NCBI GenBank assembly: GCA_030747075.1
Contig: JASLLL010000017.1
Location: 1 to 52,028 of the forward strand
Source: Gemmatimonadota bacterium
GTDB lineage: Bacteria > ARS69
DNA: 52,028 nt
Direction: 5' to 3'
Within the stretch, counting starts at the first letter, position 1; every line of letters starts with the position of its first letter. Positions 34,335-43,790 of the stretch are shown in pieces. The position numbers and the translations under genes are program-made. The notes beneath the pieces are model-generated. The model made no database searches, had not been told where the DNA came from, and saw only the letters and a list, made by a program, of their open reading frames with translations.

Positions 34335-35029
34335 GGTGTCCGCTCCTTCCGGGAGGGCAGGGCCGGATCCGGCACACCCGCCTCCGCGAACCCACGGACG
34401 CGAAGGACACACGCATCGCATTCCCCGCACGGCGTACCCGAGCGGGAGGGGTCGTAGCAGCTCGTGGTTCGTGCGAGGTCCACGCCCAGTTCCACGGCCC
34501 GCCGCACGATCTGCGCCTTCGTCATGCGAAGGAGCGGCGCGTGGACGCGAATGCGGTCGTCCGGGCCCGCCGACACGCCAAACCGCGTCGCGAGGTTCGC
34601 GGTGCGCTCGAACGCTTCGAGAAAGTCCGCCCGGCAGTCCGGATACCCGGAATAGTCCAGCGCGTTCACGCCGATGAAGAGGTTCCGCGCATTCAGCGTC
34701 TCCGCCCATGCCAGCGCCAGCGAAAGGAAGACCGTGTTCCGCGCGGGGACATAGGTCACGGGGATCTCCCCGTCGCTCCCGGGGCCGCCCTTCGGGACCG
34801 GGATGTCCGCCGTCAGCGCCGACCCCCCGAAACCGGCCAGATCCACGCACACGACGCGATGCACCACCCCCGAGGCACGCGCAATCTCCTCCGCGCGCTC
34901 CAGCTCCAGCCGGTGGCGCTGCCCGTAGTCAAAGGAGAGCGCATACGCCTCGAAGCCCGCGTCCAGCGCGTGCGCGAGCACCGTGGCGGAATCCAGCCCT
35001 CCACTCAGGAGGACGACGGCTCGTCTCAT
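34331..35029 (-). CDS. queC: 7-cyano-7-deazaguanine synthase QueC
   Basis: This 232-residue ATP-dependent enzyme converts 7-carboxy-7-deazaguanine and ammonia to preQ0. The PP-loop is [10 protein letters not shown] (SGGLDS at 9-14), and [12 protein letters not shown] and [17 protein letters not shown] follow. The zinc cysteines are in [18 protein letters not shown] near the C-terminus. The ATG at 35029 follows a GGGGGA stretch. It is the first gene of queCEDF, so the operon covers every step from the pterin to preQ1 except GTP cyclohydrolase. Confidence 0.95.
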   Translation of the reverse strand: MRRAVVLLSGGLDSATVLAHALDAGFEAYALSFDYGQRHRLELERAEEIARASGVVHRVVCVDLAGFGGSALTADIPVPKGGPGSDGEIPVTYVPARNTVFLSLALAWAETLNARNLFIGVNALDYSGYPDCRADFLEAFERTANLATRFGVSAGPDDRIRVHAPLLRMTKAQIVRRAVELGVDLARTTSCYDPSRSGTPCGECDACVLRVRGFAEAGVPDPALPSRKERTP

Positions 35030-35054
35030 GACGATCCCCCTTTCCAGAACCGGC

Positions 35055-35060
35055 ATTCTA
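35055..35060 (-). promoter_or_regulatory. Possible -10 element (TAGAAT) for queCEDF
   Basis: On the minus strand TAGAAT stands 26 bases before the queC ATG, in the 84-base divergent gap with yjbQ. No clear -35 is seen. I see no preQ1 riboswitch in the gap. Confidence 0.3.
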
Positions 35061-35113
35061 CCCGAGATTGGGTTCGTTCCGGAGGCTTTCCACGCCGTGC
35101 GAGGAGGAGACTC

Positions 35114-35530
35114 GTGGTTTATCAGAGGGAGATCCGGGTGGACGCGGGAGGCCCGGGGCTTTTCGACATCAGCGACCGCGTCACCGCCGTCATCGCCGGG
35201 AGCGGCATCCGCACCGGGAGCTGCCATGTGTTCGTCCGGCATACATCCGCCAGCCTTCTGATTCAGGAGAACGCGGACCCGTCCGCCCGGAAGGACCTGG
35301 AGGAGAGCTTCCGGCGGTGGGCGCCGGAGAACGCCCCGCACTACACGCACACTTCCGAAGGGCCGGACGACATGCCGTCGCACCTGCGCGCGGCGCTCAC
35401 TTCCACCTCGGAGACGATTCCCGTAACGGAGGGGCGTGCCGGGCTGGGCACCTGGCAGGGACTCTACCTCTTCGAGCACCGGCGCCACCCGCGCCCGCGT
35501 CACATCCTTGTGACCATCAGCGGGGAATGA
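35114..35530 (+). CDS. yjbQ: YjbQ family protein (UPF0047)
   Basis: This 138-residue protein matches the YjbQ/UPF0047 family: [28 protein letters not shown] with the conserved His-Thr-Ser, [16 protein letters not shown], and [12 protein letters not shown] near the end. The family is annotated as a secondary thiamine-phosphate synthase from complementation, but its true role is unclear. The GTG at 35114 follows a strong GAGGAGG site. It is divergent from queC and precedes the symporter gene by 69 bases. Confidence 0.92.
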   Translation: MVYQREIRVDAGGPGLFDISDRVTAVIAGSGIRTGSCHVFVRHTSASLLIQENADPSARKDLEESFRRWAPENAPHYTHTSEGPDDMPSHLRAALTSTSETIPVTEGRAGLGTWQGLYLFEHRRHPRPRHILVTISGE

Positions 35531-35599
35531 CGGAAGCACCCCCCCACGCCGCCATTTCCCCGTGGCGCATTGCGCGCGCGCCGGGGTAGGGTCGCCGCC

Positions 35600-36847
35600 A
35601 TGGAACTCCGTCCCGCACCGCGCTGGTACCTCCGGCTTCATTGGCAGATCTTCCTCGCGATGGCCGCCGGGATCGCGGCGGGCGTGATCGGCGGGGAGCC
35701 TTTTGCGAATCGTGTGGAATGGCTCGGCCAGCTCTTCGTGCGGCTCCTGCGCATGGTCATCGTGCCGCTGGTCGTGACCTCGATTGTCTCCGGCGTGGCA
35801 TCGGTGGGCGGCGCGGGGCTTCGCCGACTCTTCACGAAGACGATGGGCTACTACCTTCTCTCCAGCGCGCTCGCCATTCTCATCGGGCTTTCGCTGACGA
35901 ACCTCATCCGTCCGGGTGACGGCGCGGATATCGGGGGCGCGGCCGCACGCGAACTCCCCCAGCTCTCGCCGCCGGGATCGGTCATGGACATCCTGCTCAG
36001 CATGGTCCCCGACAACCTCCTCCAATCCGCCGCGAAACCCGACATGCTCCCGCTGATCGTCTTTTGCATTCTCTTCGGCGTCGCCGTCGCCGGGCTTCCC
36101 GAGCGGCCACGCACCACGCTCACCGCGTTCTTCGACGCCGCCTTCCGCGCGATGATGCGCCTCACCGGGGGCGTCATCCGGCTCGCACCGATCGGCGTCT
36201 TCGGACTCATTGCCCGTGTGGCGGGGACTTCGGGGATCGCCACCTTCAAGGCGCTGGCGCTCTACATGGCGACGATCGCGGCGGGACTCACGCTGCATCT
36301 GTTCGTGGTGCTTCCGCTGTTGCTCCTGCTGCTCGGGCGAATCCGCCCCGCTGTCCACTTCCGCAACATGCTCGAACCGCTGGCGATGGCCTTCTCCACC
36401 TCTTCGTCGGGCGCCACGCTCCCCGTCACGATCCGCGCCGTGGAGAACCGCGTCGGCGTATCGAACCGCGTGTCGAGCTTCGTACTGCCGATGGGCGCGA
36501 CCGTCAACATGGACGGCACGGCCCTCTACGAGTGCGCCGGTGTGCTCTTCATCGCGCAGGTTCTCGGCGCGGACCTCGGCTTCATGCAGCAGCTGCTCGT
36601 GGTCATCACGGCGCTTCTGGCGTCTATCGGCGCTGCTGCGGTGCCGTCGGCGGGGCTCGTCATTATCTTCCTCGTGCTGGAAGCCGTGAACCTGCGCGGG
36701 CCACAGGTGGATCTGATTGTCGGAACGATGCTCGCGATCGACCGCCCGCTGGATATGTACCGCACGGCGGTCAATGTCTTCAGCGACTCGTGCGGCGCGG
36801 CCATCATCGCCCGATCGGAGGGGGAAGACGGTGTCGACGCCTCCTGA
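35600..36847 (+). CDS. Dicarboxylate/amino-acid:cation symporter (DAACS family)
   Basis: This 415-residue inner-membrane protein imports glutamate, aspartate or C4-dicarboxylates with Na+ or H+. The family signatures are present: the serine-rich hairpin [12 protein letters not shown], the substrate helix [14 protein letters not shown], and the last core helix with [22 protein letters not shown]. Eight hydrophobic core segments and two re-entrant loops fit the length. The ATG at 35600 begins a typical basic-hydrophobic start. Its only local partner is the flippase-like gene 28 bases downstream. Substrate preference cannot be read with confidence. Confidence 0.94.
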   Translation: MELRPAPRWYLRLHWQIFLAMAAGIAAGVIGGEPFANRVEWLGQLFVRLLRMVIVPLVVTSIVSGVASVGGAGLRRLFTKTMGYYLLSSALAILIGLSLTNLIRPGDGADIGGAAARELPQLSPPGSVMDILLSMVPDNLLQSAAKPDMLPLIVFCILFGVAVAGLPERPRTTLTAFFDAAFRAMMRLTGGVIRLAPIGVFGLIARVAGTSGIATFKALALYMATIAAGLTLHLFVVLPLLLLLLGRIRPAVHFRNMLEPLAMAFSTSSSGATLPVTIRAVENRVGVSNRVSSFVLPMGATVNMDGTALYECAGVLFIAQVLGADLGFMQQLLVVITALLASIGAAAVPSAGLVIIFLVLEAVNLRGPQVDLIVGTMLAIDRPLDMYRTAVNVFSDSCGAAIIARSEGEDGVDAS

Positions 36848-36875
36848 TTCCCGCACCGGGCGGGTTCGCTGACCG

Positions 36876-37874
36876 ATGCCCGCCGCAAACGACAGCGCTC
36901 CCCCGCCGGGGGGCTTCACGGCACGCACCCACCTGATCCGCACGGCGCGGATTCTCGTGAGCGCCGGGCTCCTCGCATGGGTGCTCACGCAGGCGGACCT
37001 CAACGGGCTTCGCGACGCGCTCGGCAATGTGCGCGTGGAGTGGCTTCTCGCGGCGTTCGCCGTCAACACGGCGGGGAATCTGCTGGGTGCGTGGCGCTGG
37101 CAGATCCTGCTCCGAAGCCAGGGCCGGAACATCCCCATCCCCACACTCTTCGGCTCCTACATGGTGGGCCTGTTCTTCAACAACTTCCTGCCGTCTTCGA
37201 TCGGCGGCGATGTCGTGCGGGCCGCCGATGCCCGGCGCGAAGGAGGCGGGACACTCACCGAGTCGCTCACGGTCATCCTCGTGGAACGCCTGATCGGGCT
37301 GATCGCCACGCTCTCGCTCGGGGGGATCGCCGTCGTGGCGGGCGCGACCGCGCGTCTCGACCCGCGCATCACGGCCGCACTCGCCCTCGCCATGGTGATC
37401 GCCGGGGGCGGACTTCATTTCGCACTCGACAACCGCTTTCGCCGCCTTGCTGAGCGTATCGCCCCAAAGCTCCCCGTCGCATTCGTTCGCGAGACCGTCA
37501 GCAAGATGCTGGCCGCCTTCGAACTCTTCTCCCGCGCACGCCGGGCGCTCCTCGCCAACTTCGCAATCTCGCTCGGCTTCCAGCTGCTGCTGATCGTCCA
37601 CTTCTGGCTGATCCAGTTCGCGCTGGGAGAGGACCTGCCGTTCATGACCTACCTCGCCACCGTACCGCTCGTGTTCTGCGTAATGATGCTTCCCGTCGGC
37701 ATCAACGGGATCGGCGTGCGGGAAAAGGCGTTCGTCACGCTGCTTGCATTCGGAGGCATGGCTCCGGAGAAGGCGCTCGCGCTGTCGCTGCTCTCGTACG
37801 GGATCGCGGTCGGGCAGGGGCTGCTCGGAGGGCTCGTCCACCTGAAACGCGAACTCGCCGGGCGGAGGGCGTGA
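36876..37874 (+). CDS. Flippase-like membrane protein (YbhN / LPG synthase TM region family)
   Basis: This 332-residue protein has about eight membrane segments and the family marks [15 protein letters not shown] and [15 protein letters not shown]. These belong to the lysylphosphatidylglycerol synthase TM-region/UPF0104 family, whose members include proposed lipid flippases. There is no aminoacyl-transferase domain, so it is not a full MprF. The ATG at 36876 is 28 bases after the symporter stop. It runs tail to tail into modC with ten bases between. Lipid substrate unknown. Confidence 0.88.
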   Translation: MPAANDSAPPPGGFTARTHLIRTARILVSAGLLAWVLTQADLNGLRDALGNVRVEWLLAAFAVNTAGNLLGAWRWQILLRSQGRNIPIPTLFGSYMVGLFFNNFLPSSIGGDVVRAADARREGGGTLTESLTVILVERLIGLIATLSLGGIAVVAGATARLDPRITAALALAMVIAGGGLHFALDNRFRRLAERIAPKLPVAFVRETVSKMLAAFELFSRARRALLANFAISLGFQLLLIVHFWLIQFALGEDLPFMTYLATVPLVFCVMMLPVGINGIGVREKAFVTLLAFGGMAPEKALALSLLSYGIAVGQGLLGGLVHLKRELAGRRA

Positions 37875-37884
37875 CCCGGCCCGC

Positions 37885-38961
37885 TCAGAGGTGGTGCCGC
37901 CAGCGGAACGAGTACGCCTTCATCAGACAGTAGAGCTCCGCCCCCTCTTCCACGCCCAGCTCGCGCGCCGACTGCGGCGTGATCTCCGTGCGAAGGATGC
38001 CTCCGGCCTCCACGGCAACCAGAAGCCGCCCCAGCACGGGCGTCACGGACACGACCCGCCCGGGAATGCAGTTCCGCGCCGAAGTGGTCGTGACGGGTTC
38101 GCGAGTCAGGATCACATCCTCCGGACGAAGCCCGACCAGCGCACGCGTCCCGGGCGGCCGGTCCACCGGCGGCAGGATCAGCTCGCGCCCGCCGAGGTCC
38201 GCGCGGGTCACGCCCTCCGCGGAACCGCCACCGGTGATCGTGACCTCCAGCAGGTTCTCCAGTCCCAGCGATTCCGCCAGCCGGAACACCGCATCGGTTC
38301 CAAGCACATCGAAGAATTCACCCTGCCCGAGGACACGCCCCCCGTCCAGGACCGCGACGCGGGTCGTCAGTTCCAGCAGTTCCGGGACGGAGTGGCTGAC
38401 ATACACCATCGGAATGTCCAACGCCGCACGCACCTCCCTCAGAAGCGCCAGCACGCGGGCGCGGTGGCCTTCGTCCAGTCCCGCCAGCGGTTCGTCGAGC
38501 AGCAGCATCCTCGGTGATGCAAGAAGCGCGCGGCCGATGGCGACTCGCCGCGCTTCCCCGCCGGAGAGGTTCTGCGGGCGCCGGTCCAGAAGCGATCCCA
38601 GCTTCAGGAGTTCCACAATGCGGGCTTCCTCGAACCGCCGATGCTCCGGCGGCAGAAGCCGGTATCCGTAGCGGAGGTTCCCCGCCACCGAGAGATGCGG
38701 GAAGAGCCGCCCCTCCTGAAACACGAGCCCCACGCCCCGCTTCTCCGGCGGAAGATCCACGCCTTCGTCCGAGTCGAAGAGAACTTCGCCGTCCATCGTG
38801 ATGCGCCCCGCATCCGGCCGTTCCAGCCCCGCGATCACTCGCAGAAGCGTGGACTTCCCCGCACCGCTGGGTCCGAAGAGCGCGGTGACCGGATCCAGGA
38901 TGGACAGTTCCACATCCAGCGAAGCCGTGCCGCGGCTCCACAGCGCGCGCACTTCCAGCAT
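37885..38961 (-). CDS. modC: Molybdate ABC transporter ATPase ModC
   Basis: This 358-residue ATPase powers molybdate (or tungstate) import. Walker A GPSGAGKST, the Q-loop VFQEGRLFPHLSV, the ABC signature LSGGEARRVAIGRAL and Walker B MLLLDEPLAGLD are all intact. The C-terminal 120 residues form a regulatory Mop/TOBE domain (with CIPGRVVSV) that binds oxyanion and can inhibit transport. The ATG overlaps the modB stop (TGATG). It ends the six-gene operon. Confidence 0.94.
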   Translation of the reverse strand: MLEVRALWSRGTASLDVELSILDPVTALFGPSGAGKSTLLRVIAGLERPDAGRITMDGEVLFDSDEGVDLPPEKRGVGLVFQEGRLFPHLSVAGNLRYGYRLLPPEHRRFEEARIVELLKLGSLLDRRPQNLSGGEARRVAIGRALLASPRMLLLDEPLAGLDEGHRARVLALLREVRAALDIPMVYVSHSVPELLELTTRVAVLDGGRVLGQGEFFDVLGTDAVFRLAESLGLENLLEVTITGGGSAEGVTRADLGGRELILPPVDRPPGTRALVGLRPEDVILTREPVTTTSARNCIPGRVVSVTPVLGRLLVAVEAGGILRTEITPQSARELGVEEGAELYCLMKAYSFRWRHHL

Positions 38962-39653
38962 CAGGCCACCCCCCGGTTCCGCCGGTCCCGCCGCGCGAGC
39001 CATTCGCCCACGCCCAGCGCGGCGACTGCCACCAGGACCGACAGCCCCGCCAGACGCGCGGCCGCCGCCTCTCCGCCGGGAGTCTGGAGCAGCGTGTAGG
39101 TAGCCAGCGGCAGTGTGCGGGTCGCCCCGGGGATGTTTCCGACAAAGGTGATCGTGGCACCGAACTCACCCAGGCTCCGCGCGAAGGCCAAGAGCGCGCC
39201 CGAGAGGATCCCCGGCACGGCCAGCGGAAGCACCACCGTGCAAAAGACGCGCAGCGGCCCCGCACCGAGTGTCCGGGCGGCCTGCTCCAGCGCCGGGTCC
39301 ACACTCTCCATGGAGAGTCGGATGGCGCGCACCATCAGCGGGAACCCCAGCACGCCGGACGCGACGGCCGCCCCTTTCCATGTGAACGCCACCGACAGCC
39401 CCGCCGCCGCGAGGATCTTCCCGGCCGGACCATTCGTGCCCAGTACGACCAGCAGGAGGTAGCCCGTCACGACCGGCGGCAGGACCAGCGGCAACGCGAC
39501 CAGTGTCTCGACAAGTCCCTTGCCTCGAAACTCCCGCCGCGCGAGCACCCGCCCGAGGAGAATGCCCAGCGGGAGCGCGCAGGCGGTCGCGGCCGCCGCG
39601 ACTCGAAGCGAAAGCCCGACCGCCTCCCACTCTCCCGGGTGAAGCCATGTCAC
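38961..39653 (-). CDS. modB: Molybdate ABC transporter permease ModB
   Basis: This 230-residue permease has five to six membrane segments, the PLVLPPVVTGY stretch typical of ModB and the coupling-helix region AARTLGAGPLRVFCTVVLPLAVPG followed by FARSLGEFGATITF. The GTG at 39653 overlaps the modA stop (GTGA). It forms the channel for ModC and receives substrate from ModA. Confidence 0.94.
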   Translation of the reverse strand: MTWLHPGEWEAVGLSLRVAAAATACALPLGILLGRVLARREFRGKGLVETLVALPLVLPPVVTGYLLLVVLGTNGPAGKILAAAGLSVAFTWKGAAVASGVLGFPLMVRAIRLSMESVDPALEQAARTLGAGPLRVFCTVVLPLAVPGILSGALLAFARSLGEFGATITFVGNIPGATRTLPLATYTLLQTPGGEAAAARLAGLSVLVAVAALGVGEWLARRDRRNRGVA

Positions 39654-40450
39654 GGGCCGCCCCCTTCCGATGCGGCAAACCCGTGCGCGCGGAAGACGGC
39701 CTGCGCGGGAGGCTCCGTCATCCACGCGAGAAGTCGGTGCGCCGACGCCGGGGAAGACACGACGACGGCACCCGGATAGCGAACGGGCGGGTGGCTCGTC
39801 TCCGGCAGTTCCATCACCACCTCCACGCGTTCCGAGGCTTCGGCGTCCGTCGCGTAGACGACACCCGCGCCGCACTCTCCCCGCCCGACCAGCGCGACCG
39901 CGGCGCGCGCGTCCGCCGCACGCACGACACGCGGCTCCACGCCCGCCCACCAGCCGAGATGCTCCAGCGCGGCCCGGGCATACATCCCCGCCGGGACATG
40001 GTCAGGATCTCCCAGCGCGAACCTCCCCGCAAACGCTCCGGCAAGCGGCGCCCGCAGATTCGCCGCAAAGCCCCGCCCCTTCGGCGCCACGAGGACGAGC
40101 GCATTCCCCGCGACGACTCTCTCCGACTCCGCGGCCAGCCTCCCTCGCGTGGCAAGCCACTCCATCCACTCCGGGTGTGCCGACACAAAGACATTGGCGG
40201 GCGCGCCCGCATCGATCTGTTTCGCGAGGATGGAGGACGAGGCGTAGTTCCGCAGCACGCGAATCCCGTGTTCCGATTCAAAGGCATCACAGGTTTCATC
40301 CAGCGCGTCCGTGAGGCTGACGGCGGCGAAGAGCGTGAGCACTTCGCCCGCTGTGCCGGTTTCCGGAGCACCGTCCCTCTCCGCGCAGCCCGACAGAGCC
40401 AACCCCCAGGCCGCCAGAAGCGCGACCCCCGGGATGTGGCGCACGATCAC
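39650..40450 (-). CDS. modA: Molybdate-binding lipoprotein ModA
   Basis: This 266-residue substrate-binding protein has a lipoprotein signal ending LALSGC, so it is membrane-anchored as in Gram-positives and many FCB bacteria. The binding fold begins LTLFAAVSLTDALDE (the oxyanion-binding Ser region), with NYASSSILAKQI, VPAGMYARAALEHLGWW and GVVYATDAEA later, as in ModA. The GTG at 40450 overlaps the NUDIX gene stop (GTGA). Molybdate versus tungstate cannot be told by eye. No molybdoenzyme gene lies in the window. Confidence 0.92.
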   Translation of the reverse strand: MIVRHIPGVALLAAWGLALSGCAERDGAPETGTAGEVLTLFAAVSLTDALDETCDAFESEHGIRVLRNYASSSILAKQIDAGAPANVFVSAHPEWMEWLATRGRLAAESERVVAGNALVLVAPKGRGFAANLRAPLAGAFAGRFALGDPDHVPAGMYARAALEHLGWWAGVEPRVVRAADARAAVALVGRGECGAGVVYATDAEASERVEVVMELPETSHPPVRYPGAVVVSSPASAHRLLAWMTEPPAQAVFRAHGFAASEGGGP

Positions 40451-41016
40451 GCTCCCGGCCCCGGCGTCAGAAGGTCCGGGCGCTTCTGCGCGAGCAGCCA
40501 GAACGCGCACACGACCAGCGAGTGGGTGATCTCCCCGGATGCCACCAGTCCCGGGAGTTCCGCCAGCGGAACCCGCGCGACGCGGATGTCCTCGCCGGGA
40601 TCGGGCGACGGCTCCGCGACCTCGATACAGTCCTCCACGAGGAAGGTGTGGCAGAGGTTCGTGAGAAACGAAGGATTCGGACGAACACGCCCGAGCAGCT
40701 GCGGCTCCCCGCCCGCGTAGCCCGTCTCCTCCAGCAGTTCGCGAACTCCCGCGGCCGCCGGGTCCTCTCCGGCATCCACCAGTCCGCCGGGGATCTCCAG
40801 CGTCACCGCCTCGACGCCGTGCCGGAACTGCCGGACAAGCACGACCTCCGCGTCGGGCGTGATCGCCACGACATTCACCCAGTCGTTCGAATCCACCACC
40901 GTGATCTTCCGCTCCTCTCCCGTTCTCGGGGACCGCGCCCGGTGCGAGAAGATCCGGAAGATCCCCACGTCCATGACGCCCGGCTTGCCGGTGCGCTTCC
41001 ACGGAGGCGGCTTCAT
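40447..41016 (-). CDS. NUDIX hydrolase, ADP-sugar pyrophosphatase type
   Basis: This 189-residue protein carries the Nudix box GGLVDAGEDPAAAGVRELLE followed by ETGY, with the catalytic glutamates in place. The surrounding VVLVRQFRHGVEAVTLEIPGG pattern is that of ADP-ribose pyrophosphatases, which hydrolyse ADP-ribose or similar nucleotide sugars. Genes overlap on both sides: the ATG overlaps the arsenate reductase stop (TGATG) and the stop overlaps the modA start. Why it sits between arsenate reductase and molybdate transport is unclear. Confidence 0.9.
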   Translation of the reverse strand: MKPPPWKRTGKPGVMDVGIFRIFSHRARSPRTGEERKITVVDSNDWVNVVAITPDAEVVLVRQFRHGVEAVTLEIPGGLVDAGEDPAAAGVRELLEETGYAGGEPQLLGRVRPNPSFLTNLCHTFLVEDCIEVAEPSPDPGEDIRVARVPLAELPGLVASGEITHSLVVCAFWLLAQKRPDLLTPGPGA

Positions 41017-41459
41017 GACGCACTGCCTTTCTCTTCAAGCATCGCGGGGAGCGTCCGGACGAAGTCGCGAATCTCGTCACGCACGCGGCGGAAGACGCGC
41101 AGGACTTCTTCCTCCGTGCCGCGAGCCGACGCGGGATCATCGAACGAATGGTGGACGACGCGTGCGGCGCCCCGGGGGACGGGGCACGCTTCGGCTGCCG
41201 AATCACACACGGTGACCGCGAGATCAGGCGCATCGCAGTCCAGGTCCTCCACCGTCTTGGAAGCGTGTCCGGAGATGTCCACGCCCGCTTCCTCCATGAC
41301 GCGAACGGCGCGCGGATTCAGCCCGTGGGCCTCCGTTCCGGCGGAATGGACACTCACTTCGTCGCCCAGAAGCGCGCGCGCCCAGCCTTCGGCCATCTGG
41401 CTCCGGCAGGAGTTCCCGGTGCACAGGAACACGGCGACGAACCGGCGCTTCCCGGTCAC
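41013..41459 (-). CDS. arsC: Thioredoxin-coupled arsenate reductase / LMW phosphatase-like protein
   Basis: This 148-residue protein has the low-molecular-weight phosphatase loop FLCTGNSCRSQMAEG with nucleophile Cys13 and Arg19. The redox pair Cys85 and Cys92 in VTVCDSAAEACPVPRG relays disulfides in thioredoxin-type ArsC, and HHSFDDPA follows. It reduces arsenate to arsenite. The GTG at 41459 overlaps the stop of the FAD/NapH fusion gene (GTGA). No arsenite pump or ArsR regulator is nearby in this operon, so a role other than arsenic resistance is possible. Confidence 0.92.
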   Translation of the reverse strand: MTGKRRFVAVFLCTGNSCRSQMAEGWARALLGDEVSVHSAGTEAHGLNPRAVRVMEEAGVDISGHASKTVEDLDCDAPDLAVTVCDSAAEACPVPRGAARVVHHSFDDPASARGTEEEVLRVFRRVRDEIRDFVRTLPAMLEEKGSAS

Positions 41460-43732
41460 TTCCCCTCCTCCAGGCGAAGCGTGGCACGCACCCGGTCGAC
41501 CGCCGCCACCTCTCCGTTCGCGTTCACGCGACCGAAACTCAGCACGCCGGTCGGGCACGACACCACACAGGCCGAACACCGAACGCACTGCGGATCCTCC
41601 ATGGGAAGCCCCCGATTCGCGAAGCCCATGACATCGATGCCCTGATGGCAGACCGATGTGCACAGATTGCACGAAATGCACTTCTTCTTCTCGGAGAAGA
41701 TCCGGAATCGCCCGAACGCGCGGGCGTAGATGTGCATGAGCGCGGCCAGCGGGCACACAAAGCGACACCAGGCACGGCCGCTGAAGTGGAAATAAAGTCC
41801 GACGCCGATGATCCCCGACAGCAGAAGATCCACAAACCAGGCGTAGTTCAGATAGTTCCCCGGGAAGGGAAGTTCATTCCACGAAGCGTCGCGGCCCATG
41901 TGAAGCGCCATGTAGATCGTCTTCGCGATGGAGGCTTCAGGGAACGCCCAGGCGACAACACGCAGCAGAAGGAGGAGCGCGGCCAGCGCCAGAACCGCCT
42001 GCCCGACGGCGTTCATCTGATTGGTCCGGGGGCCGTGCGGCATACGGTGGCGGTGCGCGTCGCCGAGCGTCTCCGCAAGCGCGCCGCAGGAGCAGATCCA
42101 GCCGCAGTACGCGCCCTTGCCCCAGCGACGCACCAGCCACGGAATCAGCACGAAAGTCTGGAGCGAACCGATCAGAAGCCAGAGCCCCATCGGGCGGTCG
42201 GTGAAGGCGTTCCACAGGAAGAGCGGCCACGCCAGAATGAAGCCGGACGCGCGCCAGTACTCGCGACCGTGGGGGTCCCACTCGGTGATGGGAAAAAGTC
42301 CCTCCGCGATTGTCGCGCCGACCCCCTCGTCAAACCACCCCGCAGTTCCCATCCAGGGAAGGAGCAGATACGGGAGAAGAAACAGCGGCACGATCTGGAG
42401 GACTGCCAGCGACCATGTCTGTGCGCGGATATACGGCGTCGGGCGGCGGCGCACACGAAGCACTCCGAAGGCCGCCACGAGAATCGTGTATGCCAGCGAA
42501 TACCAGAAGCCGGGACTGGTGGCTGAAACAGCGACGGCCTCCCAGGGACCCGAAGGGTCGACAGGCGGCGTGAAGTGGAACGGGAAGAGCGCCCTCTCCC
42601 GGAACCACGCCGTCACCGCCCCCCCTGACTTCCAGTGATAGAGGAGCGTGCAGAAGGAGAGGACCGCCGCCAGCGAGACCGTTCGCCTGCGCGTCCACTC
42701 CCCAGAGATCGGCACGCCGGATCGGCGGAAGAAGTGGAGCGGCGGCTCGCTGCCGATCAGAACGAAGACGGCCTCCGCAGAAACCGTCTCCGGCCCGGTC
42801 GCCGTGACCAGCGACACCGATGTCGCCGCGATTTCCGTGATGCGCGACTCCATGATCACGCGAAGGCTCCCCGGAGCCGCCTCCCGCCCTTCCGCGAGAG
42901 CCGCCACGGCGCCCGCGTTCTCCGGCTTGGGGCGGGTGAATGCCGCACCGCGGTAGCTCAACACCACCTGCGCTCCCGCGCGCGCCAGTGCGGCCGCCGC
43001 CTCCAGCGCGGTGTCTCCCCCACCGGCGACCACCACCGCCTTCCCGCGATAAACCGCCGGATCGTGAAGGCGGTTTGTGACGGAATCTCCGTCCTCGCCC
43101 GGGACGCCAAGCCTTCGATAGTCGCCACTTCGACCGATCGCGACGACCACGCGACGCGCCGTCACATCGTCTCCGTTCGGCACCACGACGCGCAGGTGTT
43201 CTCCGTCGCGCAGCACACACTCCGCACGCGCCGTCACCGTCTCGATGCCCGCCGAGTGCGCCGCCCCCATCAGTTCCCGAAGAAGGCTCTCACGGTCGGA
43301 TGCCGTGATCGAAAGTCCCGACTGCGGGATCATCTCCGGAGGATACGCGAGGATCGGTTTGCCTGCGGGGAAGTGGGCGACGGTCGCAAAAGGACGCGCC
43401 GCTTCCAGCACGACGAAGGAGAGACCGAGACGCTTCGCCTCCAGCGCGGCCGACATTCCCGCCACGCCCCCGCCGACAATCGCGACATCCACCGGCTCAT
43501 CGGGTGACCCGGTCCCGGTCCCCGTCTCGCTCATTCCGCTCGCGATCGTCCGAACGATCCGGGCACCGGACTCGGCGGCGAACTTGAGGAGCGGCACGCC
43601 GCGGAGGTCTCCGGCGACAAGCAGGCCGTCCACGCGGGTGGTTCCATCCGGGCGCACTTCGGGCAGGCGGTTCACATCGCCGGACGGCCATCCGGTGTGC
43701 AGCCAGTGGATGTATCGGCGCAGAGCAGTCAT
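41456..43732 (-). CDS. Fusion of FAD/NAD(P) oxidoreductase, NapH-like membrane domain and 2x[4Fe-4S] ferredoxin
   Basis: The 758-residue protein reads in order: a short N-terminal segment like a thioredoxin-reductase end (LLVAGDLRGVP, about 37-47); an FAD/NAD(P) domain (about 79-350) with VAIVGGGVAGMSAA and VVVAGGGDTALEAA; then five or six membrane segments with NapH/RdxA-type cysteine motifs (CGWICSCGALAE and WCRFVCPLAALM); and a ferredoxin tail with CISCNLCTSVC and CVRCSACVVSCP, two [4Fe-4S] sites. It could carry electrons from NAD(P)H across or within the membrane (inference). The ATG at 43732 has no clear ribosome site, so a later start is possible. It heads the six-gene operon. Confidence 0.88.
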   Translation of the reverse strand: MTALRRYIHWLHTGWPSGDVNRLPEVRPDGTTRVDGLLVAGDLRGVPLLKFAAESGARIVRTIASGMSETGTGTGSPDEPVDVAIVGGGVAGMSAALEAKRLGLSFVVLEAARPFATVAHFPAGKPILAYPPEMIPQSGLSITASDRESLLRELMGAAHSAGIETVTARAECVLRDGEHLRVVVPNGDDVTARRVVVAIGRSGDYRRLGVPGEDGDSVTNRLHDPAVYRGKAVVVAGGGDTALEAAAALARAGAQVVLSYRGAAFTRPKPENAGAVAALAEGREAAPGSLRVIMESRITEIAATSVSLVTATGPETVSAEAVFVLIGSEPPLHFFRRSGVPISGEWTRRRTVSLAAVLSFCTLLYHWKSGGAVTAWFRERALFPFHFTPPVDPSGPWEAVAVSATSPGFWYSLAYTILVAAFGVLRVRRRPTPYIRAQTWSLAVLQIVPLFLLPYLLLPWMGTAGWFDEGVGATIAEGLFPITEWDPHGREYWRASGFILAWPLFLWNAFTDRPMGLWLLIGSLQTFVLIPWLVRRWGKGAYCGWICSCGALAETLGDAHRHRMPHGPRTNQMNAVGQAVLALAALLLLLRVVAWAFPEASIAKTIYMALHMGRDASWNELPFPGNYLNYAWFVDLLLSGIIGVGLYFHFSGRAWCRFVCPLAALMHIYARAFGRFRIFSEKKKCISCNLCTSVCHQGIDVMGFANRGLPMEDPQCVRCSACVVSCPTGVLSFGRVNANGEVAAVDRVRATLRLEEGK

Positions 43733-43790
43733 GCCCGGCAGTGTAGCCCCGGCCCCGCTCCCGCACCAGTCCGCAGATTCCCGGCCCGTG

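Noticed and set aside
35030-35113. Possible preQ1 riboswitch upstream of queCEDF
   Set aside because: The 84-base gap shows no preQ1-type small stem with an A-rich tail pairing into the loop; only a weak -10-like TAGAAT is seen.
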